64,000 nt of DNA, from the NCBI RefSeq assembly GCF_022539665.2, contig NC_081337.1, positions 8,656,679 to 8,720,678 on the forward strand, in the 5' to 3' direction. A program made the translations under genes and the position numbers. The stretch comes from Daphnia carinata. Its lineage: Eukaryota > Arthropoda > Branchiopoda > Diplostraca > Daphniidae. Position 1 is the first letter of the stretch; the number at the start of each line of letters is the position of its first letter. Under the pieces are notes generated by a model, which had not been told where the DNA came from, did not search any database, and saw nothing but the letters and a program-made list of their open reading frames with translations. Shown here piece after piece: positions 1 to 13,449 of this stretch.

Positions 1-507
1 AGAAACGCACAAAAGCGGAAGAATTGAACTGCAACAAAACGTGAGCACACGAGCCGTTTTCTTCTTTTTGTCTTGGAAAAAAAAAAAGAGATTTCAAGAG
101 TTTCGTCCCCCTTCGAGACTTTTCATTGCCAAAAAAAAAAAAAAAAAGGAAAAAACTTAAACGACAATAAATAATCCACCACTTGTCTTTATTCGCTTTG
201 TTGGATGTCATGTGCGTAAGACTCGACACTTTTTCTTTTTCCCTTAAAAAAAAAGAAAATCGAACAAAGCAAATCGTTAGATGAAAGCCACAACGGCCTG
301 GTGAATGCGTGTTGCATTTATTGTCGACTAAGCCATACCCCGTAAAAGAAGTGGGAAAAAAAAAAATCACCACTGTCGGTAGAATGAAAAGAAACAAAAT
401 AAAGGCGGAAGGCATTGCAGCGGCGGAATGAGGTCCGTTCTGGTTTCAACGTTCTGCTGTTTACCGTAGACTCCGGTGGCACCACCTCTTCGAGAAGTGG
501 TGCGAGA

Positions 508-574
508 GGGGGGGGGGGGGGGGGGTCTATTGATTCTTTCCATCCGTTTGATTTTGTATACCCCCCCCCCCCCC
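508..574. repeat. G18 run and C14 run, inverted pair
   Basis: Eighteen consecutive G (508-525) are followed 35 bases later by fourteen consecutive C (561-574). On one strand the two runs are complementary and could pair as a G:C stem; the G-run alone could form a quadruplex. Such runs are also hard to sequence, so the exact lengths are uncertain. Confidence 0.85.
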
Positions 575-780
575 GCTCTTTGCAAACGGTTTGTGTCGTT
601 TCCGCCGGTCCGCATCGATCGTCAAAACACAGTTCAAATGGACGACAAGATCCTATCTGAAATTGCCTTTGCACGGGCGAGGAGATGCTATGCGGAAAAA
701 CACACGACATTGCTATTTGTCAGAGAGTAGCATCGACGAGTGGATGATGAAAATTTTCGATTCGTTCGCTATTTTTTTTT

Positions 781-796
781 GTGTGTGTGTGTGTGT
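781..796. repeat. (GT)8 microsatellite
   Basis: Eight GT units in intronic DNA. Similar short GT/CA tracts occur near 2471-2485 and 3904-3922, and an alternating GC tract near 7281-7292. Confidence 0.9.
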
Positions 797-2918
797 TCAA
801 AAAAGAGGTAAAAGGTCCAGTTTCAAATTAAACGGCCCGATTCGAAAAGGGCGGAAGAGCGCAGTCCATCATGTTGTCCTACCATAAGGAAATTGCATCA
901 CACTGGACACTTTTTGGCAATGACAATAGACTTCTTCCATAGAAATAAAAAAGGACGTAACGTGTTTGTGCAGGATGTTTTTAGTTCTGCTTTCTAACCG
1001 GATCAGGGCGAAAGGAGAAGATAAAAAAAAAAAAAAAAAAAAGGAACTAAAAGTGCCATCAAATCGACTTAGTATTTCTTTTTCTTCTCTAGAATGCAGA
1101 GTCGGTAAAGCAAAGACAAACGGTTGATTCAAAGAGAGAGAGAGAGAGTGGTAGTCCGTACTGGCGCAAAATTCGCCGAAGGCCATTTATCAAGCGCAAT
1201 TGAATGGAACAGCAAAAGACGACAAGAGGGTGGAAGCGATCAAAGTTTCAAATGAGATTGAATTTATTAGCTCATGCGAGACCCCCGTAATTGGCTCCAG
1301 AGTTCGCTTGACTATTTCCCTTTGCACGCCCGTAAAGAAAACGCACGACCCACGCAAGGCAACATCCCTCCCCCAAACATTTCGCAAACAAAAAATACAA
1401 GTTTAAAAGGCAAAATGCCAGAAAGGCAACAAAGGAATATTCACTCAAGCCCAGTTTTTTTTTTTGCCAATCGCCTAAAGTGCGCACTCATTTTCTTTTT
1501 TGGTGCAAAGACACTCGCGCGAATAGCTAATGGAAGCTCGATTCACTTAGGCGAATAGCAAAAGGGAGACAGTGGCATACAACACGGCGGGTTCTTTAAA
1601 ACATGATTAAGTTCAAATTCAATTGGCTGTTCTACTTGAATGCTAATAATAAAACAACGTCAAAGAAAAAATGCCGCGGAATAATTGATATTTCGACGAG
1701 ATTTAGAAATGATTTCAAATGTACGAAAGATTAGGCTGTTTTAGTTTCTTTCGTTGCGTCTACATCGTAGACGTATAAAGAGACAGACGCATAAAGGTCT
1801 CTTTGAAGGCTGCAGCTAAAAAACTTGCGCGAGTTTCAAACCCCTTTTTGCCGTTCATCAACTTTTCATGGATGAATAGATGGGGGGTTATAGGTCAACA
1901 CACTGGCTGAACGCGCACAGTCCCGAACCCATCAAACAATAACGTGTTTACAATGCGCCAGCTCTTGGAATTGAACGGGGCAACGCCGCCGATCTTGGAG
2001 AAGTAAGGCACAAGATGGAATAATTCACCAACGTAAATGTTACTTGAGTTTGTTCATCTGTCTGTCAGCTGATATGAAAACTTGCGTACGAAATGCACGT
2101 GAACGTCAGGCAAAATAAAATAGCAGCCGATCGCCTCTTACAATAAATCAACTGAATAATTAAACTGGTTGAATGGCTCCGCACCAGGACTCATCAAACA
2201 CAAATAATAAAGCCATTATAACGATAACGATGCACATGGGACACAATTGCGCAAAGGTCAACGCCAGATGTTTGTAATGGCTATCGCACACGACGAATGG
2301 CAGTAATGAATTCACGTTGAAAAAAAAAATTAATAAAAAGCCGGGCGAAAGAGAAGGAGGTTGAATTGAATAAATGACGCGACTTTCGCTTCCGCCGCAA
2401 TGTCAATAACGAAATCCCAACCGAATGGGAAATAGATAGTCCTTTTATTTCATACGAACGCCCTGGATTTTTGTGTGTGTGTGTGTCACACAAAGAGAAC
2501 GTTTTTTAGATGATATTTGAAAAAATCGGCGTGGGCGAACTAAAACGAGAAAAAGGGCGGAACTTTCGGGATGGGATAGGAGAGCAGGTAAACAATCAGC
2601 GCATCGGCAAACACAAGGAAAAGGGGGAGAGAATATCTAAGACCGACGAGCCGTTGCTCGGCACGTTGACGCAAAGATGCAAGAACTCGTCAATTTCAAC
2701 GTATCCGCCATTTTTTTTTTTTTTTTTTTTTGGAGCCTGTTAAAATTCTTTTTAACATTCACTTGCTCATGTTTTTCTTTCCCTGACTGCCTGACATTTG
2801 TATAGAAACGCAAAAGAAAAAAAAAAGATCCTTTTGCTTTTACGTAAAAGGCCATTTTCGGTCGAGTAAACGAGTATAGAAATAAAAATAGATTATTATT
2901 TTTTTAAAATGGACTTAC

Positions 2919-5900
2919 ATGGCGGAAACTGCTACTGGTGTCCTTGGTGTCACTGCGGTCGCTACACGTGGTCATGACGACTTCGCCGCTGAGGATGAAA
3001 TACCAGTTGGTCCCGCGGTCGCCTTGTCGATAAACTATAACCAAATGCATAAAAAAAAAACGTTAGGCTAATCAGTAATAAATTTGCAGTTGTTGTTTAA
3101 AAAAAAAAGAAGTAGGACGTTGGCAATGATTACGTGTGACGCCGTCGTCGAGATCCTCGAGGTAAGCGGCGGAGGCGAGACGCCGCAGCAACGAGTTGCT
3201 CAGCGAATCCAGGCAGCGCCATTTGTGCAGGTAAGCGGCAATCACTTCCACGTCTCCGGCTCGACGCTCCGACGATCTAATTACAAAAAAAAAAAAAAAA
3301 AGATGAAAATACGCTGAGTTAGTAACATTTTCAAAGTTGCAACTAAGAGCAAATGACGGATGAAAAAAAGATGGGGAGCAATCGGATCATTTTGAGAAGA
3401 GCACCAAAAGGCAACCATGCAAAGTTGGCCATTGGAAATCGATTGACAAGTCTGATCGGAATCAGCGGAGGAATGGCAAGTGACCGTATATAGATAGTCG
3501 ATAAAGCTAATCATAAAGAAAAGACGTAAATAAAAAAAAGAGAGAAAAAAAATGTTTAGGGTTGAAAATGGAAATCGATCGCTGGGCTACAAGTTGCCTC
3601 TCCTTCCGTCTGAAAAAAAAAAAAGATGGATGTGCCCCAGCAATTCTTTCTCATTCTGTCCCCCCCCCCCTTTTTTTTATAGACCAGCTACATGTACGTA
3701 TGCGTAGCACATAGGGCGGGACCAATACTATATCAACCAATTCCAATCCGATTGGATGGAGTACAATGGGCTACAATGGTAAAATACACACGCATCGCTG
3801 CACGTAGGAGGATTTCGCCGAAATACAAAAGCCTCATAAAAAATAGATACATAGTAACGTGTATAAAAGATGATGAAACTCATCTTTGGCTTTTCTCTGT
3901 CAGCACACACACACACACACACAAAAAGAAAATTCCCGTGTCTGAGTGGCTACAGCCAATAGTAAAGTTCCTTGCTCCCTAACTCCCTTTCTATGATTTA
4001 TGTCTTGCTCAAAACTGTTGTAAATGCGATGGCATTGCACAAGAGATGGCACAAGTACAACAGTAAAGATGCTCAGGTATCCAGCGTGGGCTATCCCAAG
4101 TAGACAATTCCCGTGTATGGCCAACTACTTACTCACTAACATGGAAGCCCTGTAGACTATCAACAAAGGCAAAAGAAAAGCATCGCCAGCTTTTGTGTGA
4201 GGCCAACCGATGTTTATGTAAACGCAACCGTGGTATGTGAAAGGACACGCACGAGCACCCCCAACAAGAACAAAATAAAGGCGAAATTCAAAAGCATTTC
4301 GTCTCCTGTTTGGCACAGCAAAAACAGTGGGGCCAACGTGATTGCTAGAATAGCTTCGTACAGTTTGAAAACTAGGCGATGTGCGAACGAACGAAATAAT
4401 ACAGCTTTCACTGTCGTTCCAAGAAAGACGGTTGCCTTTTCAAAGGTGGAATAATCTTTCCTGCCTTTCCGTATTGATCTTCTTCTTTGCCCCCCCCCCC
4501 CCTCCATATCACCTAGGATGGGACCCACGCATTTTAAAATAGTCCCCATGTCCTTTGGCTGCGGATCTTGAAAGCAGTACGCGGATCACGGTGCCGCGGG
4601 AAATGCATTTTTGGCCTTAACATGAAGTTTTATTATTGTACCCTACGTGTCTGCATCGCAAAACAAAGTTTAATTATAGAAATGCAGTTAGAGGAAAAAA
4701 AAAATCTAAGGTTTTATGTATCAAGGAGACGTACAGGTGCCACTTGTTGCGTCGAGTCGCTGAGCTAATCTCACGGTCGTGTGTTTTACCATCGATTGAC
4801 TGTTCTCTTTCACGCCCATTTGTGGATTTGTTAGCCAACTGTTCTCCTCCCCCCTCCAGCAACTTCGATTCCTAGTTGTTGATTATCTCCCATGGCGAGT
4901 TTCGCTACGTTATGTTATATACTAGAGATAATATGCAAGCCAGTTTCTACGAAAACGATCGATAAGGCAACGATGAAACATGGACACAAAAAAAAGGCGG
5001 AAGAGGCTTCATATGGTACAATGAAAAAATACACAAGGATGGACTTCCGACATCAGCTGAGACCTCGCCTCATGCTTAGATAAACAGTATAGAACATTGA
5101 TTTTTTTTTCTTTCTAACGAGAAGTAAACATCAGCCCGATTGATCTCGCTTTTAATATAAATACATCATTTTTTTTTTTGTTCAGGGAGTGGATCAGCAG
5201 GTGATTATGTCGGCACCCACTGGCTCTTCTCCCACGTTACTTTTTCATCCATCTATATTTTATTTTTCTGCTCGTCCCCTCTATTTAGGGATTTCAGAGG
5301 ACATCAATAGCAAGAGATTGGCGTCTAGATCTAATCGGAGATGACGCACGATAGCATCGAGAAAAAAAAAAAGTAGGAGAAAGTTGATCCGCCTTTGCGA
5401 GTCGCCATTGTCATTGTCGTGGATGATTGATTTCGTTAGCCAGAAGACATGACATTTTACTATGGCCCTTCGACTGCCATCCAGAAAATCATATCGCATT
5501 TACAAGACGATCGGCTTCAACAGACAGACACACAAATTTTTCTCTTCGATTTCCATTGGCTTTGTACTGGAACGGTAGATGATACCCCCTTAAGTTTTCG
5601 AAATGTTCATCTAAACTACAAATCAGGAGTGGGCGATGGATCATTTATCATGTGACACCTTCTCAAACAGTAGGAAAAAGACGGTCACTTGATAAATCTC
5701 CGTTAGAAATCTTGCGGGAACTAACAATTTACTTAATACCCCGTCCGATGCAGAAGATAAAATCAAGAGGCGAATACAACAAGTAGCTTCTGAAAATGGA
5801 GGCACGAGCCAACGAAAAAAAAAAGGGGGAAACGTGAATATAATCACGACTAAAAAGCAACGTAGAGGATGAGACAGGAAATGACGCTCTCCCTATTTGT

Positions 5901-6430
5901 GATCAACAGCGACTCGCAAGCGAACTGGAGAATGGGAAGGGGAGAGCTCGACTCCGGGACTACACCTTTTATCGATCAAGTTCAACTTGGGGCAAACATC
6001 CGCACACAGGGAGACACACAAATCGACCGACAAATCGGCAAAACAAAAATCGATAGGCTATATCGCCACGAGAAAACAAAACAAAAAAAAAATGCAACAA
6101 GATAAATCAACTGTGACGATATCGAAATAACATTGCGTACTTTTCCAAACGCATTTTGAACGAAATGCGGCGGAATATTTTTGAAAAGAAAAGATCAAAT
6201 CAAAACTGAATCATAAAACAGGTGGTTCCGGCGCTGGCACACGTCAGCGTTTCCCTTAACACGGCGATATCAAACGGGTCATGCATAATCAAGCAGATCG
6301 CTTTTCACCATCTGCTACCGTTTGACCTCAGATTGAGGGCAATACCCAGATAGCGTTCAACAAACAAACGGGCGGCGCCATTCGTCTGTTACCTTGTATC
6401 GAAAGACGACGCCCAATGATGAGAATCCAT
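2919..6430 (-). CDS. Epac: EPAC-like Rap guanine-nucleotide exchange factor, N-terminal exons (partial)
   Basis: EPAC (RAPGEF3/4) is a cAMP-activated exchange factor for Rap GTPases. Three coding exons fit: 6393-6430 (start codon; M-D-S-H-H-W...), 3134-3276 and 2919-3034. Their phases match (2, then 1, then 0). The joined protein reads into a cyclic-nucleotide-binding domain with the motif GVTLYRQGDRGTNWYFILSG, close to the first such domain of EPAC2. The residues before it (RSSE...DVEVI) also align with the EPAC N-terminus, including the conserved Trp near the start. The DEP, second cAMP-binding, Ras-association and CDC25-type catalytic domains would lie left of the window. The first exon codes for only 12.7 residues and rests on phase and weak similarity, so it is the least certain part. 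PKA regulatory subunits are an alternative for the motif alone, but the flanking residues favour EPAC. Confidence 0.7.
3277..6392. other. Intron of EPAC-like gene
   Basis: A 3.1 kb stretch between the first and second proposed EPAC coding exons, very long compared with the 60-90 base introns elsewhere in the window. It holds a (CA) tract at 3904-3922 and several A or C runs. I see no supported coding exon. Long first introns often carry regulatory elements, but no specific site was recognised. Confidence 0.45.
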
Positions 6431-9117
6431 GGCTATCTTTCGGCCGATTGTGTTTAATTCTGACTACAAATGGACAATTGAACTAAAGGGGAAATGCTTT
6501 CAAGGCATCTTGAGCAGTTGGGCCACTGTTAAGTTGATACTCCAACACCTGTCCACATTCAAACAAATTTCTTTTCTTCTTTTTGAAGGGGGAAGGTAAC
6601 GATATCAATTAGAATTCACGCAAATCACACGCAAAAAAATAGAAAATTTCACGCTGGACGACTAAAGGGAAACAAGATTTCAATGTTCCGTGGCGCGTAA
6701 AACGAGTAAATCTGAAAATTTAAAAAATCGGGAAGAGAGCGGGGAACGATGGGCGACCGCCGCAACGCCCGAAAGTCTCGCAGCTACTAGTGAAAAGGTG
6801 GGGTAGACGCGCGAAGAACACAGCGTCCGTCATCCACGTGCGTGAAAACGACAAGACCGACACCGAACGCTGAGGCGAACGAGAGACCCAATTGAACCGA
6901 GAAACATTGAAGAGCCGGTGCGCAAGCGCAAATGTTAACAGGAAAAAAAAAAGAGACTCACGAGAATTACACACACACACAAAGTAAAAGATAGAGTTTT
7001 TCTTTTCTTTTTAAAATAGCCAAAAACCTCATCGACCGTGTGGGTGGTGTTGGGTATCAGTTCCGTTTCATATCTACGCGGGAGATAAGAGGAAAGCACT
7101 AACAATGAAACTGGTTTAATCATCATCATCCTAATAAAGATTGTCTGCTTGTAATCACGTTGGCGTCTCATCTCATCACACTGACATTTCTCAACCAAAG
7201 AGAAGAGAACGAAAATTTCTCATTTTGCTATTGATGTTAAGAACTCCTTCTTCCGTCTCTTTTCGCTTATTTGTGTCCGTGCGCGCGCGCGCACGCCCTC
7301 CATAGACTGTTGTGTGTCGTCCATGAAAGTGAGCACACACAAAGAGCAGTGGCTAAAAGCTGTTGCTGATTGTGTCTCTGCGGGATCTCCTCCCCATAGA
7401 GAGCAACCATGGACCATCAGATTAAATCAAGGCGTGGCCAAAATCATTGACTACACGATGGCAAGTACATTGTATATCCCTCCCAAAGACATGGACGGCT
7501 GTCGTGTAAAAAAGAGAAAGCAAATAAAAATTCAGTCAACCAAACAGTAGACGGTAAAAACAATCGAGTAGTAAGGCCCTCAATTGAAGGCACGAAACAA
7601 AGCGAAAGGTGGGAGGATTTTCTCAAGTTCCAGAAATTCGGGTGAAGACTTACGGTGATTAATTGGACAGAGTGTTGGGTATGAGAATAACCGTGAAGGG
7701 AAACACGTAAGAAAAAAGGACAAGCAAACGAGGGAAGGCGATCTGTCTACATTCAATGGAGAAATCTAGCTATTTCATGCCCCCTGGATGGACCGCACGC
7801 ACCCAATAAGGCTTACACAAGTCGAATGGTACTAATAATCCGGCTTGCAACCATTTGATCCGGGACACGCGCGCTGCGGTTGCCTTTAACTTTCCCGTTT
7901 TTTCCCCTTTTTCTTTTTTTTTAACCCATTCCTTTGAGTCTCTACAAAACTTTAAAAGCAAAATGACGCTCTAAAAATTTTTGCGGGGATACGAAACAAA
8001 CTTCCTCCCACTGCTTCTGATACGGGAAAAAAAACTATGACAAAAATATGCTTGTCAATAACAGCCCACGACATTCTTAATAATAATATATAAAAAAAAA
8101 CTATTTTTCTCTTTTTTTTAAGTCGGGGCTATGGATATTTGAAGTAGATGGATTGAGGCACTCACGAATAACATGCTACAACTTACTTATGTTCAGTCTC
8201 ATCAAGGACGACACAAGAGTTTATTCTGTTCAAGTCAACATACGCCCAACTCCTCCCCACGGTTTCTGAGTGATGTCGCCTTTCATCTCGTCTTTCGAGC
8301 CTCCCCTCTTTGAATAAACACTTTTTTTTTGCCGTAAATATTCGTCCGTCCTTTCAGCAAGTCCCATAATTCAAACATTGTCCACAAAAGGGTTGGCGGG
8401 GTTGCTGCTGGACATGTAATTCACCAGTCAACTGTAATTGATGAACACGCGATTGCGAGAGCTCGAGGAAATCTAATTCTCGACTAGGGAGGGAAGGAGA
8501 GAGTTGAGGCTGTGGCATAATTGCATTTTGGATGGCTATCCATGTCAAGTAGACGACGGCAGATGCAAAGGATGTCGACAAGAGTAGTAGGTCACTATAA
8601 TCCGCTCAATAACGACATCCACTTTGCCTATCGTTGATGTGTACACCCGCACAGCGCCATGACCATCATCCACCTTTTCGAACGGCACCACCATGTTCTT
8701 TATAGTAAATGCCTTCCATGTAACCCATCCTGATAGCCGAGGATTAAGGGTACCACCAACATGAGCTCAGTTTATACACCGATTGAGTTGAGTTTTATTA
8801 TGTACTGACAGTCAACGGGTAAAACTTGGAGCGCAGGAATAACAGCGGCAGCAAATGAGATATTGACCGAGAAGTATGGCAGGTGATCGCAAACAAATAG
8901 CGTGTGTAGCGTGTATGTGTGAGCGGAATTGCATTGACCTTCGTGGAGAACCGAAATCGCTGCGTAAGGAGATGGCACACAATGTGAGGACTGTGTAAAA
9001 AGCGCATCATAATGCCAGTGTTCGCTTATCCCGATTGCCATAGCGACTTAACGGGACAACGTCAAACGAGGAAACGACTGAAAGAAGAAGAATAAAATGG
9101 AAAGGGAAGAGATCGAG
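6431..9117. other. 5' flank of EPAC-like gene and intergenic DNA
   Basis: No gene is supported here. Short open frames on the minus strand (8354-8581 and 8772-9041) have no recognisable domain and no convincing splice partners. The stretch should contain the EPAC 5' untranslated region and promoter, and the 3' untranslated region of PDE6D at its right end. Confidence 0.45.
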
Positions 9118-9848
<731 letters not shown>

Positions 9849-10512
9849 TGCGTATCGTGGCTTATTAAGATGTTCTCAGGCGCACAGCCGGTCGACACGA
9901 GGACGACGGCGACCAGCCAACCAGCCTTAACGTAATCTTACTTCAATTTACACTTTTGCAGTACTTTGACTGCAAGTCCGAATAGGATGAGTTCTCTCTC
10001 AAAAGTGTTTATGCCCACAACCCACACGCAGAGGGTAAAACTTTCAGTATAAGGATAATTGATTTGGTGGGCTTGGATCAATAGCAAGGTCCTCTAATAT
10101 GTAGAGCCGCCAACGGTTACCCCGCCAAGTAACAACTTCCGATGCAATGTCAACAAAAAACCAATAAGGATGAATTCCGATAGACGTTGCCACTTTCATG
10201 TATTTCAAACACACAAAACACAACATGATGAAAGAAAAACCTTCTGATTCTGAGTTGAAACGAAACCAAGTCGTACACAAAGTCAAATTTTGTGTAAAAA
10301 AACTTTCTTTTTAAACTTAAGCCATAACAGTTCAATTGGGAAAAGGGAGAAAATATAAAAGTTAAATAAAACATAAAACCGAATAACGGTACACACTTCT
10401 TTTGAACGAAAGGATATTGAATACAATAAATGGTACACATTTTCTTCTTATAATTGTTCGTGGTTTGCACCAAAAGATTACTTTCTAAGAGCCTACATCA
10501 GTTTAGTAAAAA
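9849..10512. other. Intergenic
   Basis: Between PDE6D (start at 9848) and the 3' end of the next minus-strand gene. It should hold the PDE6D promoter and the downstream gene's 3' untranslated region. Minus-strand frames at 10044-10473 are A+T-rich and look random. Confidence 0.5.
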
Positions 10513-12758
10513 TTAACCTTGTTTGGCTTGAGCACAGTTGCAATAAACAGTTGGCCAGCGTGAACCGGAATCTTCTTGGAACTTAATCATGTCATCCGGA
10601 TGATGATGTTTGACGTGTTTTTCAATTATATCCGCCCAACAAGATGGGATTTGAAGACGTATTTTTGGCCAGCTTACAAGCTTGGGAAGGTCAGTTAAAT
10701 TTTGTGCAGCGATAGTTTCGATAATAAATGGCTGCGTCTCTGAAAGTTGTTTCGGCAGGTCGTAAATGGTTTCGGAAAGCGATTTTTTGTTCAGAGGGAA
10801 TAGAACATCCCCCTCTTCCTCGCCGGATGGCACCCGTTTGAGAGGACTTTTCTTGATATTAAGTCTTCGAACAGGAAGCGATTCACTCGTAAATTTCAAA
10901 GGCAAAGGTTTGCTAGCCAATCTTGAGCTCCTCCTACGTTCCAACTGCTGTTCTGGCGATCGGGTTGGCGTTTTCTTAAACACGAAAGAAACGGATGCCT
11001 TCGTGACCCGTTCATCTTGGGAAATGGTGGATGCTGTTACCGGCAAGAGATGTTCAATCTTTGCGTCGTTATCTTGTTTTGCTGTTAGTGATTCAGGATC
11101 AATAAAAAGTACGCCATCGTCTGGATTGAGTCCTGACTCTATTTCATCCATCAGCTCAACATCAGATAGGCTAGCTTCGCATCCCATAAGGTTACCTTCG
11201 ATCGACTTTTTCAGTTCAGTATAGCTTTCTTCGTGCCTTTCTTGAGTCGGTGATTTGGGATAGTTCTCCACCGACGTCAAATTCTTTTGGAGGACCTGGG
11301 AGACTCAACATCTCGAAGATTTCTCAATTTGTTTTCTTCGATATAATTCAAAGTATCGTCACATGAAAAAGATTGTGTGGAATGTTTTTCGTCATCCGGA
11401 GAAAGATATAAAGCCAACTGACTTGATGAAGAGTGGGCAGAGCTTTGACACGAGTCAGTGTCAAGAAATAACTGTTTCCTAAGGTTACAGGAACGAGTGG
11501 GTGATCTAGTTTCAACGACGCTCCAAGAAGATGGCTGGGGCCGATGATGAGATCGAATGGTACGCAAGACATTCCGGCGCATTCGTTTCTCGGTTGGAGT
11601 TATGACAAACGGTGTAGGAAAGCGTAAACGGAGTGATTTTTGAAATTCGGCAAGCGGCGTCTGTGACGGAGTTGGAAAAATTGGTACAATTTCGGTTTGA
11701 GGCTTAGAGGGTACGCCAGTATCAATGGGCTCGGTTGCAGGAGGCGTCAGAGGAAACAAGCATCCAGCTGAAAGAGGCATTATACCCCTTATGGAAGCCA
11801 CTCCTATGCAAACAGGTTGTGATGACTTTAACGGTGTTTCGGGTATAGCGGAAGGTTCGCTATTTACATGGTTGTCATTTTTTCTTTCCTCATTTTTATG
11901 GTTATTTTCAGCGTGGCTTCCATTTTCTTTTTCGTCGAAATGCTCGAGATAATTCATGTCTTCTTTTATTTGTTTACTTTCTTTTTTGGAGTCTTCAGCT
12001 GATTTTTGTGTTCCAACGGCATTGCAGTGTGATACTTCCAGCTCTACAGGTTCTTCATATAGTAAATCAATGTTATAGTAAGGATTTTGTTAAATTGAGA
12101 AAATATAACAACCTGTGACTTCATCACACAGCAATCTTTGCAAAATTGCTGCAGAACGCTGACGTGTAGTCATACATAGGGAAGGATGCATTGACAAACT
12201 ATTCAGAAAATTACAAACTTGGAGTTCATACTCTTTTTGCGATTCAGCTTGCCTAAAATGATACATTTGTCAATGCCAAATGATAATTGTTGAACAACTA
12301 TGAACATTTACCGTGATTGGAACACTACCAACTCAGCATACTTTGAGAACAATGGTGTAATCTTAATATCAAAATCTGGTATTGCCTAAAGAAATAACAA
12401 ACATTAATAGCTCATTGAATTACCTTGAAAACATACAGTACCTACCTCTACAGAGGAGCTGTGAACTTCGTTCAAATTACTAATAAACTCTTTCAGTAGA
12501 CTTATGCAGGTATTTAGATTTGGCAAAGATTGGATATTTACAATCTCTTTTCTGATTGACCTAAAATGATGTTGGGTTCAATTCTGTACTGCAAGTACCA
12601 TTTGATGGGAAATGTTACCTGACCGACCGAATAATTAACTCTTCAAGTTGCTCCCGGAAGTCTTCATTTTTCAGTGAGGCTTCAATCAATTTATTAAAGG
12701 ACACGAAAATGTCCTTAGACCAAGAAAATTCTGGGCACAGAAATCTAAAATTCATCAT
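10513..12758 (-). CDS. Unrecognised protein of about 650 residues, probably nuclear
   Basis: I do not recognise the family. Proposed exons: 12619-12758, 12446-12560, 12312-12385, 12113-12252, 11363-12052, 10513-11303. Phases agree and give 649 residues. The start is the first of two ATG codons directly after an in-frame TAA. Residues 1 to about 160 are helix-rich (for example FREQLEELIIRSVRSI, ISLLKEFISNLNEV). The rest looks disordered, with Ser/Thr-Pro sites, clusters of basic residues (RRRSSRLASKPLPLK) and acidic patches. The C-terminal 60 residues (around KHVKHHHPDDMIKFQ) may fold. Composition suggests a nuclear or chromosomal scaffold, which is only an inference. The last two exons are in different frames; I joined them with a 59-base intron (11304-11362) whose acceptor lacks a pyrimidine tract. 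A sequencing error or a true frameshift near 11300 is possible. Confidence 0.65.
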
Positions 12759-13449
12759 TTAAAAAACACGGAAATAGAGGCTTGAAGGAGCTACACTCAA
12801 ATACGTCCAACTTTGTTTGGCTCGACCCAACACGTGCTTCTGCGTATCTGCTACTTTTTCATCTTTTGATTTTTGAACCAGCAAGGGAAGGGTTAATTGC
12901 GATGGCGCCAGTTTTACGCGGAGCTTACCACCCCAAAACGCAAAAAACAGAAACAAAAAAGAAACATGGAAAAGGAAAGGAAAGAAAAGAGATACAAGAT
13001 AGGAAAAAAGATACCCAAGGGAATTTTCGCTGAGACAATCAGCTCCTGTTTCCTTTGCAAATTTGAAATTTCATTGTGTACAATAGGAAGAGATCACCTC
13101 TGCTGTAGGCTACGGCAGTTGTTAGTAAAGATCCCGATTCCTACCCAGACCGTAGGGCTAGACGCAAGAGCATAATTTCATATGGTGCATTTAAAAAAGT
13201 ATCACAATTTGTTTCACAAAATGATAGCTGCACATTATTTTTTCGCAAGGAGTCATACAACTTGATAGATGGTCAAATAGTTAGTCAGTTAAATTCTCAA
13301 ACAATATCGAAAATTTTTTTGGATCATTGCTTGATGTCCATGTATACTCAAGCTCCCTGTTTTTCCCTGTTGCACTGGAATATGACCCGTCAACCTAGGA
13401 ATAATCTTCATTCTCACGCGAGCGGAACCGGTTGACGGGTAAAATAACT
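12759..13449. other. Intergenic between unrecognised gene and Artemis
   Basis: Contains the promoter side of the unrecognised gene and the 3' end of the Artemis gene. No coding frame with support. An 11-base perfect inverted repeat lies at the Artemis end. Confidence 0.5.
13385..13440. repeat. Inverted repeat with 11-base arms
   Basis: Arm ACCCGTCAACC (13385-13395) and its exact reverse complement GGTTGACGGGT (13430-13440) flank a 34-base loop. It lies 10 bases beyond the Artemis stop codon, so it would be in the 3' untranslated region of that transcript. Confidence 0.8.

Larger units (their letters stand above)
1..2918. other. Intron of EPAC-like gene, no exon seen
   Basis: A+T-rich sequence downstream of the cyclic-nucleotide-binding exon of the minus-strand EPAC-like gene. 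I looked on the minus strand for the next expected exon (the rest of the cyclic-nucleotide-binding domain) and did not find it, so the remaining exons probably lie left of the window. The stretch holds mononucleotide runs, a G-run/C-run pair, short GT and GA repeats, and no open frame resembling a known protein. Confidence 0.5.

Noticed and set aside
8354-8581. Minus-strand 75-codon frame with balanced composition.
   Set aside because: No domain, no splice partners and no match to the expected EPAC or PDE6D exons.
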